The position numbers were made by a program, and so were the translations under genes. Below, in pieces: positions 1 to 11,423 of a DNA stretch of 64,000 bases. This DNA comes from Rhineura floridana (Eukaryota > Chordata > Lepidosauria > Squamata > Rhineuridae), in NCBI RefSeq assembly GCF_030035675.1, contig NC_084482.1:223616943-223680942 (forward strand), written 5' to 3'. The notes beneath the pieces were generated by a model. The model was given only the letters and a program-made list of their open reading frames with translations. It did no database searches and had not been told where the DNA came from. Every line of letters begins with the position of its first letter. Positions within the stretch are counted from its first letter, which is position 1.

Positions 1-141
1 CTGCGCGGTTGCATATTTGTGGCACTGAATGTTACCAGATTATGAACAAAACCTAATATTAGGGAAAAGGGAACCTGAGTGAACAAGTAACACAAAATTC
101 TGATATTTATTTATTTAAGAAAGTTAAGCAACACCCAATGC

Positions 142-541
142 CCCTGTGTGAAAAAAAAATAATTGCCCCCTTAGACTCAAAACCTGGTTAGGCCACCTTT
201 AGAAGCAATGACACTGATTGTATGCCTTCTAAGTTAAATTTTACCTTTGTAGTCCCTTTAGTACCACTCCTTATATATATATGTGTGTGTGTGTTGTATT
301 TTATGTATTTTAATTTATTTTTATGTTTCTTCTGATTTTACTGTTGACAATTTTATTACGTACGTATTTTATTTTTGTAAGCCGCCCTGAGTGCCCTATT
401 ATGGGGTAGAAGGGCGGGATAGAAATATTTTAAGATAAAAAATAAAATGACTGTAGTCAAACGCTTCCTGCAGTTCCTGATCAGTCTCTCACAGCACTGT
501 GAAAATCAGACAGGGGGCAAATACTTTTTCACAGCACTGTA
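142..541. mobile_element. Non-autonomous DNA transposon relic with terminal inverted repeats
   Basis: The left end (about 142-173: tgtgaaaaa... then attgccccc) and the right end (512-541: gggggcaaatactttttc then acagcactgta) are imperfect inverted copies. This is the end type of Tc1/mariner-like vertebrate elements. No transposase is visible. A LINE-tail-like segment sits inside it. Confidence 0.5.
235..450 (+). mobile_element. L2-type LINE/SINE 3' tail nested in DNA transposon
   Basis: The segment carries the common reptilian 3' tail 'gccgccctgagtg...gggcgggatagaaat' followed by an A-rich end. It interrupts the transposon relic around it, so it is the younger insertion. Confidence 0.5.
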
Positions 542-772
542 GGAGAGATGAGTTTTACATCCCTGGGAATGTAAACCTTGGAATCCAAATCAGCCACAAC
601 TCCTACCTTCAACAGCTGTATATGGAAAGGTAGACTACACTGCAGGGCTGTCGCACACTGCCTGAAAAATCTCAGAGTAACAAGCAGGGAGAGAAGGCAC
701 AATACTTTCAGAGAGTGAAGCCTACAAAATTCCCATCGTTTCGTAGGTTTTCTGTCCATCACAGAATTATTT

Positions 773-842
773 CAACAAAACATATCAGGCATGAATCAGG
801 GAACAGTATGACAACAAAACATATCAGGCATGAATCAGGGAA
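773..842. repeat. Two tandem copies of a 31-bp segment (period 39)
   Basis: The string beginning caacaaaacatatcaggc is present at 773-803 and again, identically, at 812-842, separated by 8 bases. It looks like a recent small tandem duplication. No gene is seen in 541-1080. Confidence 0.8.
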
Positions 843-1079
843 TTAGAACAATATCAAACATGCACACATGCAACATACAGGGGGGGAAATAAAGCAAAAA
901 GGTTAAGCATGGGTAATAAGTTCTAGAGGCCATTCAGGCGTAACAATTTAACGTAGCATCTTTTCACCAACCTGTAACTAAACCGTGTCTGCAAGCAAAT
1001 CTTCACTAATTTGTTACGAAGTGTGCAGTTTGCTCCCAGGCTTGTGATTCTCACATGCAATCTGACACTCCATTTTAGG

Positions 1080-1280
1080 GATCATAGAATCACAGAAGAG
1101 TTGGAAGGGGCCTGTAAAGCCATCAAGTCCAACCCCCTGCTCAATGCTGGAATCCAACTTAACGCATCCCCGACAGGTGGCTGTCCAGCTGCCTCTTGAA
1201 GGCCTCTTAAGTGTTGGAGAGCCCACCACCTCCCTAAGTCATCGGTTCCATTGTTGTACCGCTCTAACAGGATCTTTTGA
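1080..1280 (-). mobile_element. CR1 LINE 3' end
   Basis: Read on the minus strand it ends with the CR1 3' motif (ggttggacttgatggctttac, then ccttccaactcttctgtgattctatgatc). It is a 5'-truncated fragment. Confidence 0.75.
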
Positions 1281-1289
1281 CATTGAGAT

Positions 1290-3160
1290 CTTTTGACTGG
1301 ACACACTGTAGAGTTTTGCACCCCAAGAATTAACACAGACACAAAGATAAAACAAAATTTATTATCTAATGGGAATTAGCACATTTACAACATGGATTAA
1401 ACTAGAAGTTCCCAAATGTCCCCCCCTGACCACTTTTAAATTGATGAGGGTCTTGACAGACCACTTGGTGATTTTTCTGCCTGTTGTAGCAATGTGCTAT
1501 ACTAGATACTGTAACTGTATTTTTAGAATTTGTATTTTTACAGACATGCTGCAGACCACCTGAATAAATCTCACAGACTCCTGGTGGCCCACAGACCACA
1601 GTTTGGCAAACCCTGTATTAAACCAAAGTGATAAAAAGCCCACTGATGCTTGGCTGAGTTTGGGAGAGTTTAAAAACAATACTGTACAAGTGTTATTAAA
1701 AATATTCCTGGATACACATAGGAAAACTAGAATGGACATTAATGCTTTTCCTTGTTCCTCAAGGCTGTGGTCTGTTGGATTAGATGATTTCTTTAGCACA
1801 GGAGCTAAGGGCAGCCTCTGACAGAAGACAAGACGGGGGTCCATCAGAAACATTTTTGTGCAGAGAGAAATGACATCCCTTGGGTTTCCCAAGATTCCTC
1901 AATGCAGAGATGAAAAACACCATCTCGTATGCTTGAGTTGGGCCTGCAAATTTACATAAAAACCAAGACTGTAAACCCTGCCGTCTTGACAGTGAACAGG
2001 TGTTAAAAGTGTTAAGGTGGGGCCATCCAGGAAGTTTGTCAAAATTTTTGCAAAATGGCTTCTAGAAGAAAAAAAAAACCACCCCTTATTCTGCTGTCCA
2101 CATGAGATGGGAGAAAAAGATTAACACACCTTTTGAGCTATTCTGGCAAGAGCCTCAGCACAGTGAAATTTCCCGATGTGAGGAGGGAAATGAAAGAGAT
2201 ATTTAGGTGATCATACATTTCCAGGACACCGATACCCTTTTGCTGACCTTTAAATGTACAAATGACAAGGGACGGACGGCAGAAATTTACAGTGAAAAGA
2301 GGCAATGAATTTACGAAGTTCTTCATAATGAAGGCTTGCCAGATGCAAGGGCTCTGCGAATGAGGGAATGATCTGGGAAAGAGGAACACTCACAGGAAGA
2401 ATGTGTGGTACTGATTGGCTGGAAAGGGCACCCACATAGGTCCACCCCACTCTCTGTTCTATGAATGACTAAGGAGAGATGAGTAGAAACATTTCGCCTC
2501 CCATGTGCCTCCCCTCCTCCCCGGGTTGCACACAAGAGCAATGTCCCTAAAGGAAATCTAAAATTAAGCTATAAGGGTTACATAGGCAAGGGCTTTGCTG
2601 AAAACAGGATGGCAAATCCTAACTCACACAGTCTAGAGAACATGCTCTACTAATGACAGGAGTACAGCAATGGGGGGTACAAGCTCCTTGTTTGGGGTTG
2701 TGCTTGCCCCCCCCCCGGTTCATGCAATTAAAGTAGCTGTTCAAGGGGTCAGGGCCTTCTCCTTTCATTCCATTAGTACACATCTGTTTTTAAGCAGCTT
2801 CGAGCACTGGGAAAGGAATATGAGAAATAGCTTAAATAAAGAGCTAAATATTAAATTGGAAAGACAAGCGCTGGGGACAGTCAATGGAAGGACAGCTGAG
2901 AGGAGAAAAAACCAATGAGGGAGCAGGCCTTCTTAGGCCCACCCTCCACGCTCTGAGATGTTTTGGAGCGAAGACCAGTGATGTCAGCTGATGGGTGGGT
3001 TGGTAGGCATGGTTTGGTAGAAATGGCCTCATAAGCCAAACTGGACACCGTGGCAGGCCAAGGTAGGTCCACTGGCCAGTTCCCACGCCGGCTTATGCAA
3101 TAATACATCAGTAAGATTTTCAAATGCCAAGACTCTTGTCCCTCTTTAAACAATGTTGAT
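1290..3160. other. Intergenic, no gene recognised
   Basis: Only short spurious open frames are present. No family-level protein motif, RNA gene or clear repeat end was recognised in this AT-rich stretch. Confidence 0.5.
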
Positions 3161-3164
3161 TTTT

Positions 3165-3327
3165 ACTGTCTTTCCTACATGGATTCTTTCATGTACAATA
3201 AGACTTTGGTTGTCAATGAAGCTGTATTCACTCAGTGAATTCTAGTTTCTTCCACACTCCATGCTTTTATTTGGTTTCTCCCGTGTAGGTTATGTAATGC
3301 TTAGGAAGTTTATGGCTTTGACTAAAT
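3165..3327 (-). pseudogene. Two decayed zinc fingers beyond the stop of the 14-finger array
   Basis: Downstream of the stop, minus-strand translation in another frame still shows finger traces: LECLNKF-like text with a Lys-Pro-Lys-His, then TYTGETK and a stop, then CMECG-like text and a VHERIH-like end near 3170. These are former fingers 15 and 16, cut off by a reading-frame change near 3372 in the linker after finger 14. Confidence 0.6.
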
Positions 3328-4811
3328 TTATTTAAACACTCCAGGCATTTGAATAGTTTCTCTCCTGTGTGTTCTTTGATGTACACTAAGGCTACTGTTC
3401 ACGCAAAAGCTCTTTCCACACTCTAGGCATTTAAATGGTTTCTCCCCTGTATGTGTCCTTTGATGTACAGAAAGTTTACTGTTGTGATTAAAGCTCTTTC
3501 CACACTCTACGCATTGAAACGGTTTCTCCCCCGTGTGGGTTCTTTGATGTTTGGTAAGGTTACTGCTCTGACTAAAGCTCTTTCCACACTCCATGCATGT
3601 AAATGGCTTCTCCCCTGTGTGGGTTCTTTGATGTTTAGTAAAGGTACTGCTTTCACTGAAGCTCTTTCCACATTCCATGCACTGAAATGGTTTCTCCCCT
3701 GTATGGATTCTTTGATGTACAGTAAGTTTACTGCTTTGACGAAAGCTCTTTCCACACTTCATGCATTTATATGGTTTCTCTACTGTGTGTGTTCTTTCAT
3801 GTACAGTAAGTTTACTGCTCTGACTAAATTGCTTTCCACACTCCATGCATTTAAATGGCTTCTCCCCTGTGTGTGTTCTTTTATGTAAACTAAGGTTACT
3901 GCTGTGCCTAAAGCTCTTTCCACACTCCACGCATTGAAATGGTTTCTCCCCGGTGTGGGTTCTTTGATGTAACCTGAGGTTACTGCTGTGACTGAAGCTC
4001 TTTCCACACTCTATGCATTTAAATGGCTTCTCCCCTGTGTGTGTTCTTTGATGTTTAGTAAAGGTACTGCTTTCACTGAAGCTCTTTCCACACTCCATGC
4101 ACTGAAATGGTTTCTCCCCTGTGTGTATTCTTTGATGTATCGTAAGTTTACTGCTCTCACTAAAGCTCTTTCCACACTCCATGCATTTGAATGGCTTCTC
4201 CCCTGTATGAGTTATTTCATGTGCAGTACGTTTACTGCTCTGACTAAATCTCTTTCCGCATACCATGCATTGAAATGGTTTCTCCCCTGTGTGGGTTCTT
4301 TGATGTGAAGTAAGATTACTGCTGACGCTAAAGCTCTTTCCACACTCCATGCATTGAAATGGTTTCTCCCCTGTGTGGGTTCTTTGATGTGAAATAAGGT
4401 TACTGCTGACACTAAAGCTCTTTCCACATTCCATGCATTGAAATGGTTTCTCCCCTGCATGGGTTCTTTCATGTACAGTAAGGTTACCACTCTGACTAAA
4501 GCTCTTTCCACACTTCATGCACTGAAATGGTTTCTCCCCTGTGCGGATTCTGCAATGTCTAAATATTTTCCCATACACTTGGCATTTTTTCCTGCTGTTT
4601 CCTTTGTGATCTTCCTGTAGGATCAAGGGTTCATGAACATCAGCATCCTGAAAAGCAGAGGATTTCTTCATCTCATTCTTAGACTGTTTTCCATCATACT
4701 CTTGGGATTCTCTTTGATTTCCAAACATCTCTTTTCCTGCTGCTTCACCCATAGGTGTTTCAGATGATACCACAGTTAGCTCCCTATAATTGCCATTGTT
4801 CTGCCCATCAT
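3328..4811 (-). CDS. C2H2 zinc-finger exon, 14 fingers (terminal exon of a decaying KRAB-ZNF locus)
   Basis: This is the terminal exon of a KRAB-type zinc-finger gene, expected to encode a nuclear DNA-binding repressor. The acceptor (ctcacactcccacag) ends at 4812, so the exon starts at 4811 with two bases completing a split codon (G|AT, Asp), the standard KRAB-ZNF phase. A linker with [10 protein letters not shown] and [10 protein letters not shown] is followed by one degenerate finger (CQVYGKIF, second His pair missing). Then come 14 regular CxxC-GKSF-HxxxH fingers joined by TGEKPF. Several finger helices are repeated (fingers 2/3 and 6/11). Reading ends early with RRETIQ instead of TGEKLF because of a 2-base loss in the CACACA linker. 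The finger ORF is open, but the upstream KRAB part is damaged, so the locus may be a pseudogene or a KRAB-less gene. It is a paralogue of the plus-strand gene at 14-23 kb. Confidence 0.8.
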
Positions 4812-5047
4812 CTGTGGGAGTGTGAGAAAAATATGATTGAATTTCAAGAAACAAAAGATCTCATCACAAATGGGGCCTATTTACATCTCTCTGTGTGTTG
4901 TTTTTGGATTCTGGCATGCCCACCATTTTCTCCCCTTCTCTCTTGATGCACAGGTGAAGCAGAGGTTACCTTCTGAATATGCTGCACTCACTTGAATTTC
5001 TTTCTGGTCCCTATTCCTCTTGTTGTTATCTAGGGATAACTTCCCAT

Positions 5048-5120
5048 TTATTTATTTATTTATTAAATTTATATCCCACCCTTCCTCTTGGAAGAAGCCC
5101 AGGGCGGCAAATTATGAGTT
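5048..5120 (-). mobile_element. L2 3' end fragment
   Basis: It has a TTTA-repeat tail, then tatcccacccttcctcttgg and agcccagggcggcaaat, which is the reverse complement of the L2 3' end seen many times in this window. It lies in the intron of the left zinc-finger locus. Confidence 0.7.
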
Positions 5121-5261
5121 CTAAGAACTGTGGTTTAAGTTTCAACAACATTACACAATTTAAAAAATGAAAGTAAAATAGAAGTGTGGCAAGGCTGTGG
5201 AAGAAGGGAGCAAATTGGGATCAACTCAGTGGTCTGCGGTTCCTTGGCTGCAGTCAAAAGA

Positions 5262-5450
5262 TATGGTCAGATATAGGAACACAGGAATAAGCCTTATAGA
5301 GTGAGTAGTGTCTACACTGGCTGGCTGCGGCTTTGCAGGGTTTCAGATGGGGGCTCCGCAAAGGCCAAAGACTGAACCTCAGGCCCTCTGCATGTGAACA
5401 TTGTGCACTCAGAGATGGGCTTTCCCCCAAAGGGAGGGGTGGCCCAAGAC
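5262..5450 (-). mobile_element. tRNA-derived SINE, degenerate
   Basis: It resembles the copy at 30.7 kb: a 'gtgtctacactggctggc' core, then cagggtttcag, then a region corresponding to a tRNA-like head with box-A and box-B traces at the high-coordinate end. Diverged. Confidence 0.45.
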
Positions 5451-5699
5451 CAACACTACACAGGTTTGCAATGCTATCCTTTCCCCATTATAACCCTTCA
5501 CAAAAAACGGAAACCTTCCCATCTCTTCCCTTTACCAGAGTCCCAGTCACTTGGTTCTTCTCCTTACGGGACAGAAAGGCAACAGTACTTTCCGGCTGTC
5601 ATATTCCTGATACCAAAGGTAGCACAAAGCCATCACGACAAGTAGCCTCGGAGAGCCTTCACTTCCATGAATTATACAGCCATGAGATTGGCTGTATAC

Positions 5700-6390
5700 T
5701 ATAGCCAGAGTGGATTGTTCACATTCCGCAATGTTAAATTGAAAACACCCCCCATGCCATTCTGCTGCTTCCCATAAGGTCATTTCAAAACAAAACATTA
5801 CAAAACGTATAGTCCTGAACTCAGAAATGCTTGCTTAACAACCCTCTAAGTTTTCATAGTGATACACAAAACAGAGAGAACTGAGAGTTAAACGTGTTAA
5901 ACGAGAGGGAAGAAATCCAGACCCTGTTGGACTTTTATCTGTCAGTGGTTTCATAATCTGTTGAAATTAATTGTCCTATTACTGACCTTGCCCCAAACTC
6001 TGACCTTCATCTTCTGCAGTTTAAAAGTTAAAAATATGTCTGGGTGATTTTTAATTAATTTAAGAAATTTAGCATTGGAGTCAATGATAAACATGGGCAT
6101 GCTCAGTAAGAACCAACAGTCAGTGTTCTAAAAGCCAAACTCACAGCTGGTTGGGTTGGCTAATCATGGGGCCACACCCACCTCAGACCTTTATTTCACT
6201 TTAGAGAGTCCTGGCTTCCCACAAAGAATCCTGGAAAGTGTAGTTTGTGAAGGGCACTGAGAGGTGTTAGGAGACTTCTATTTCCCTGTCAGAGCTCCAG
6301 TGGCCAGAGTGGTTGAACAGTCAGCCCCTCTTCTGGGGATTGTATTAAGATTCAAAGCCAAATCCTCCCACTAACACCTTCAGTGTTGTG
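5700..6390. mobile_element. Non-autonomous DNA transposon, copy A (inverted relative to 43.3-44.2 kb)
   Basis: Segments such as gcaatgttaaattgaaaac, gaactcagaaatgcttgctt, ctgaccttcatcttctgcag and agaatcctggaaagtgtagt occur in reverse order and complement at 43345-44160. The part around 6185-6290 has the 'aagtgtagttt...gaagggc' motif of a palindromic reptilian repeat. No coding capacity is seen. Confidence 0.65.
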
Positions 6391-6909
6391 AGGATGAATT
6401 TGCAATGAATCAGTGGCAGCAGAAGAAATATATTATGTATATATTTATTTATGTATGCATGCATGTTGGTAGAAGGACACAAAAGGGGCAAAGTAAATCC
6501 CAAATATTACATTTCTCAAACAGAGATAGTAGTACATTTCACATTAATGCTCCCATCCTAAACATTATTGCCCTGAAGAGTGTCAGTCATTTTTTCACGG
6601 TCAACTTTCAACTGAGCATGCTTGAGACTGCAGCCTCTTTTTCAACAAGGGGGAAGCCAGATCTCCTCTTTATAAGAAGACCCAGGCTGGATCGGAGCAA
6701 AGTCCAGCATCCTCACAGTGGCCAACTAGATGCATATGGGAAGCCCAGCGGCAGGACAGACCAAGAACAGCTAAGGATCTACCTGCTAATGTCACCTGTT
6801 GTTTGAGGTCCTGGATAAAGAGACCTTCTCCTTCTTCCAGGAAAAAAGAGAAGACTAGTTACTTTGGACCACAAAATATTCAGACATTCCAAAGCTTCCC
6901 CCATCGTAA

Positions 6910-7345
6910 AACCACATTTGCTGTTGTCATGTGCCTCTAAGTCGATTACGACTTATGGCCACCCTATGTATCAGTGACCTCCAAGAGCATCTGTTGTGAA
7001 CCACCCTGTTCAGATCCTGTAAGTTCAGGTCTGTGGCTTCCTTGATGGAATCAATCCAACTCTTGTTTGGTCTTCCTCTTTTTCTACTCCCTTCTGTTTT
7101 TCCCAGCATTATTGTCTTTTCTAGTGAATCCTGTCTTCTCATGATGTGTCCAAAGTATGATAACCTCCGTTTCATTATTTTGGCATCTAGTGACAGTCCT
7201 GGTTTAATTTGTTCTAACACCCAATTATTTGTCTTTTTTGCAGTCCATGGTAGTAGCAAGGCTCTCCTCCAACACCACGTTTCAAATGAGTTGATTTTTC
7301 TCTTATCTGCCTTTTTCACATCCATACCTAGAGATTGGAAGCTGC
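6910..7345 (-). mobile_element. RTE (BovB-like) LINE 3' end
   Basis: The minus-strand translation contains KINSFETWCWRRALL, then TNNWVLEQIKP, YFGHIMRRQDSLEKT, GSRKRGRPNKSW and IHRVAISRNRL. This C-terminal end matches RTE-BovB reverse transcriptase polyproteins. The 3' tail is at the low-coordinate side (aagtcgattacgacttatgg). Confidence 0.75.
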
Positions 7346-7620
7346 CTTCTATCAGGTCTATCCGCCTAGCCTCGGCCTCTCTCATCAGTTGCTGCCTCAT
7401 CCTTTCCTCCCCTGGACATGCCAGTGATTCAGCCCAGGATCTTTTCCATGCAGAGCAAGTTCTGTCCTACTTCAGCCCCTCTCCACACATCCAGGGCCAT
7501 GGCCCAGGCACCCATCTCCATAACAGCATCCCTGCAGTGTAGGATTAAATGGCACAAATCCTGTTCCTACCTTCAGTATCTATCAGTCAAGAAAAAACAA
7601 CGACAACAAAGTGTCCTCAC

Positions 7621-7723
7621 CGAGAGAGGCCATCATCTCACAATTCTTCTCCATGACTTCCCTGTGCAGAGCCCTTGGGCCCGGATCCAGCAGAAGGCAC
7701 TCCTCCTCGAAGGTCAAGAGAAC
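7621..7723 (-). pseudogene. KRAB-A exon with a 24-nt in-frame deletion
   Basis: The acceptor (ccttctcctcccag) and donor (G|GTGAGG) are both present. The 103-nt exon reads VLLTFEE-ECLLLDPG, then RALHREVMEKNCEMMASLG. The normal KRAB-A exon at 15.3 kb is 127 nt, and this one lacks the VAVHFTEE segment, the core of the KRAB box. Its end phase (1) still fits the zinc-finger exon at 4811 directly, and an internal ATG (REV-M-EKN) could start a KRAB-less protein. Recruitment of the TRIM28/KAP1 corepressor through this box is unlikely. The exon sits 2.8 kb upstream of the finger exon. No KRAB-b exon was found between them. Confidence 0.75.
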
Positions 7724-7981
7724 CTGGGAGGAGAAGGGGTTGGGGAAGAGAAGGGTGTTATTCCTCCATTTGTGCCATTCTCCCAGTTTGAAAGGGGAAG
7801 TGGCACTAGGGAAGGTGTATGTGTGCATTCATTGATTTAATTGCTTGTGGCCTCCATGCAAAGGAGTAGAGAGAATTGGCAGCCGTCGCACTACTCATTC
7901 AGAGGCCCTTCCACACTCAACACAGAGCTGGAGGTGCACCCAGGCAGCCCCTGTGACTCTCCCCAGTTCTCCTCCCCTTAT

Positions 7982-8062
7982 CCAGAGCAGCTGCCCCGCA
8001 GCTCTTTCCACCCCACACCCAAGGAAGAGCCAATCCAGATGGTGCCTCTCAGGCCACAGCTC
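7982..8062 (-). pseudogene. Relic of the first coding exon of the left KRAB-ZNF locus
   Basis: The minus strand reads gtggcctgagaggcaccatc, then ctggattggctcttc, ggtggaaagagctgcggggc and ctctggataagg. This aligns base for base with the first coding exon of the plus-strand gene (14284-14358). The ATG has become GTG-like (tgtggcc) and the donor GTAAGG has become ATAAGG, so both the start codon and the splice donor are lost. Confidence 0.65.
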
Positions 8063-8289
8063 TTCTTGTGAGGCCGTCGGAGGAGATGTAACCTCAGTCA
8101 CCTCCGGGACCCTCACTGCTCTTGCCACCGTGTACCTGCAAAGTGGGGAAACTGCCAAGTGGGGTCACTCCAGGGCTTGCAGAGGAGAGAGACGGGACAG
8201 GAGGACTTTCATCCTGTCTCCAATTTTGGGTTGCATGGATATAAATGTTATAAAGCTGCCTCCACATTATAGCGAACACCAAGTGCTTT

Positions 8290-8515
8290 TTAAAAGATAC
8301 TTTTAAAGCTTTTTTAAAAAAGATGTTTTAATATGTTTTTTTTAAAGACGTTTTGCATTAATATATTTTAAAGCCTTTTGTTTTTAAGATGTTTTAGTGT
8401 GTTTTTAGTGTTTTTGTTTGCTGCCCTGGGCTCCTTCTGGGAGGAAGGGTGAGATGTAAACTTCATTAAATAAATACAGAATAAATAAGCATTCAAAATA
8501 AAATAAAATAAAATG
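8290..8515 (+). mobile_element. L2 LINE 3' end
   Basis: A T-rich aagatgttttaa region is followed by tgctgccctgggctccttct, then gggaggaagggtgagatgta and a TAAA tail. Confidence 0.75.
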
Positions 8516-9555
8516 TGCCATTTTCCTTCATGCTCTGTTGCCTTCAGGATGCTCGACCTGAAAAGGGCTTTAAGGGTTAGGCCCTCAATCTCTTGCAGAC
8601 CTCTCCCCAGCTTCTTCCACAAAGTCCTCCATGCCTGGGCTGGCCGTGATCTTGCCTCCTTCCTCACCAACCCCATCAATCCAGCCATCTTGATTCCCCT
8701 TCCATCTCATTTGCCCTCAACGATTTCAGACTTTGGAAAGTTGACAGTTCATAGGTTTTGCGTGTACTGTAAATAAATGGTGGGAGTGGATGAGGCCAAA
8801 TGCTTCCACCCCAGAGATTCTGAGGGATGCGAAAAGCCTCAAGCCTTTCAAGCTACATCGGAAATGCAGGGAGATGAACACCGAGCTGCGTTCAGTGCGG
8901 TTCAGCTCATTGGGCAATGAAAAGGTTTGAGCTACTTACAACTTGACCACATTTAAACAGCAGGACACGTGATTGGGATTGTCCCCTAATCTCATGTGAC
9001 CTCCCACGAAATTGGGAGGTCACAGATGGGACACCACAAGGAATAGCTGGAAGCATCTTCCATCCTAGCCGCACTGCGCCGATGCAAACGTGCCTCTAGG
9101 GATACCTGCTTACATCATCCGGCTAAAATTTGAGTGGGCTTGTTGTGAAGGCCAGAAACGCTGTCTGTGGAAACTGCATGTTTAGCTTCTCCAGTTCCCC
9201 AAGTTAGGAAAATGTTAGGATAGATTCCAAGCACTCTGAATGAAGCCACATTTTAGGCTCCTTCACACGTTAACACTGAACACACTTGCAAAATGTCTTC
9301 ACATTTGTATTAAGTGTTTGGGTGAAAGAGTGTACACTCGCTGATTTGTACAAGTTAACACAGGTACACAGAGACTGTACACTTGTTGAATGTGTGAATG
9401 ACTGTACAAGTGTATAGCTCAACTATTTGTGTATACACAAATTATACAACAATTGAATATAATGTGCAAATAACTCTGTAAACACAGCCAGGTATTGTTG
9501 ATATCTCTGCAGGCCAAACACCTATCAAGTAAACCAATTTATATTAATATTTATA
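8516..9555. other. Intergenic, one perfect short hairpin, no gene
   Basis: No gene is seen. A perfect 11-bp inverted repeat with a 6-base loop (gtgacctccca-cgaaat-tgggaggtcac) lies at 8996-9023. The stretch 9260-9480 repeats gtacac/acaagt-like words and may be an old DNA-transposon relic. Confidence 0.5.
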
Positions 9556-9559
9556 TGAA

Positions 9560-9690
9560 ATTATTATTATTTATTGCATTTGTATACCGCCCCATAGCCG
9601 AAGCTCTCTGGGCTGTTTACAAGAATTAAAAACAAATATACAAATTTAAAAACACTTAAAAAAAACAAAAACAAATGGGAGATTCCTGCC
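9560..9690 (-). mobile_element. L2-type 3' end
   Basis: The reverse complement of the tail 'cccagagagcttcggctatg...gcggtatacaaatgcaataaa' is visible at 9570-9615. Confidence 0.7.
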
Positions 9691-9914
9691 TGGCCAGCTC
9701 TGCACCTTGAACACAAGCCCATCTGTCCGTTCAAGAACATGAAGGACAGTCTAGAAAAAAAAGCCCTAAAATATTGGCACAATGTGGTTGGCACAAAACC
9801 AGCTATTGTTGTATGGGCTCTCATGTATAAATGGCAACATCCAGAGGGGTAGGTGTGTGGCAGGAGAAACAACAGTCTTATATCTTACAATACATTTTGC
9901 AATAAATCTGTTAT

Positions 9915-10345
9915 CTTTGTTACAAGCCTCCAAGTCGATTACGACTTATGGCGACCCTATGAATCAGGGACCTCCAAGAGTATCTGTCATGAACCACCCT
10001 GTTCAGATCTTGTAAGTTCAGGTCTGTGGCCTCCTTTATGCAATCAATCCATCTCTTGTTTGGCCTTCCTCTTTTTCTACTCCCTTCTGTTTTCCCCAGC
10101 ATTATTGTCTTTTCTAGTGAATCAGGTCTTCTCATGTTGTGTCAAGTATGATAACCTCAGTTTCATCATTTTAGCTTCTAGTGACAGTTCTGGTTTAATT
10201 TGTTCTAACACCCAGTTATTGGTCTTTTTCACAGTCCATGGTATGCGCAAAGCTGTCATCCAACACCACATTTCAAATGAGTTGATCTTTCTCTTATCCA
10301 CTGTTTTCACTGTCCAACTTTCACATCCATACATAGAGATAGGGA
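9915..10345 (-). mobile_element. RTE (BovB-like) LINE 3' end
   Basis: The minus translation shows KINSFEMWCW, NNWVLEQIKPELSLEAKM, RRPDSLEKTIMLGKTEGS, RGRPNKRWID and IHRVAISRNRL in two frames. It is the same family as 6.9-7.3 kb. Confidence 0.75.
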
Positions 10346-10520
10346 ATACCATGGTCAGGAGTCTAGACCAAGAGGTTAGACTCCCAGCAGTGGCACCCAA
10401 GGTGGAATGGTCAAAGCTGAAACACCAGACTAAGATGCATCCACACTCAGAGAAAGGCAATGGTAAACCACCTCTGAATATCTCTTACCACGAAAACCCT
10501 ATGAACAGAGTATCAAAGAT
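10346..10520 (+). mobile_element. SINE body fragment (same 3' domain as the 5S-derived SINE)
   Basis: It contains gaaaggcaatggtaaaccac, then ctctgaatatctcttacc and gaaaaccctatgaacag, the body that follows the 5S-like head at 28.3 kb. No head is visible here. Confidence 0.5.
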
Positions 10521-10521
10521 G

Positions 10522-10612
10522 CAACAACTCCCATCATTCCTGGCTATTGGCCATGGTGGCTGGGGCTGATGGGAGTCCAATAACATTCAGAGGGCACCAG
10601 GCTGAGGAAAGC
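10522..10612. mobile_element. Short palindromic MITE relic
   Basis: Both 'aactcccatcattcctgg' and 'ggggctgatgggagtccaa' are present as inverted halves around ccatggtggctgg. It belongs to a common reptilian hAT-type MITE group. Diverged. Confidence 0.45.
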
Positions 10613-11423
10613 TGTTCCAAATTGAGTAGCTGGCGTACAAGGTGGAAGGATTAACAGTAATCTCACCTACCTTATAGGGTTGTCGTCTGGGCAACTGAAT
10701 GAGCTGATGATGGGTTCTGAACCCTTTATCTTGACTCCAGCGCTGTGAAATAGGATTGGCTGAGTGATGGTCAATGGGCTATGGCCACCATCAGAACTTC
10801 CCTCATGAACAGGGACTTGAACCCAGGTCTCTGCAGACATAGTTCAATAATAAATGGAAGGGTGTGTGTGAGTCTGTGCAAAACCTTGTCGACTGTACAA
10901 AGGCAAGAGCCACATTCAATCCTTCACCCACTTTTGCCTCTGCTCCTGCCCAGGACTGGAATGCGGCCCCTAGAAGGCTGCTCAGGAGGAAATGTGGCCC
11001 TCGGGCTGGGAAAAGGTTATACGCCCCTGCTCTAACCTCTACATTACCCAAGTTACTCATCCTGGCCCACCTTACAGGGTTCTCGTGAGCAATGGCCAGA
11101 GATTGTACTTGGATGCCTCTATAGCATGACGTTCCTGCTGCCCTGGATATTGCAAGGCAAGTGGCGAGGCCGGGCATAATCAAGGCTGGCAGCAGTGCAG
11201 GAAGACCCGCACAGCAGCCCACCACCCCCTGTAGCGCGGCAGGAGGGGAAATGATCAGCCCCTTGTAGGGCCCAGGAAATGCAGAGGCAGCTCTCCTCCT
11301 CCAGGGTGGCGCTCAAAAGCAACAACACAGGGCATCGCACGCACACAACTGCCCCCTCTGCAAAGCTGCACCCCCTTGCCTGGTCTACGGCTTCAAAGAG
11401 GACCTTGCAACGCGAAACCTGCA

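Noticed and set aside
3451-4620. Several long open frames on the plus strand opposite the zinc-finger exon (and likewise on the minus strand opposite 21.8-22.8 kb)
   Set aside because: They mirror the 84-bp finger periodicity and have no own motif. They are shadows of the finger array.
6405-6806. 133-codon plus-strand open frame
   Set aside because: No recognisable domain and no splice or family support.
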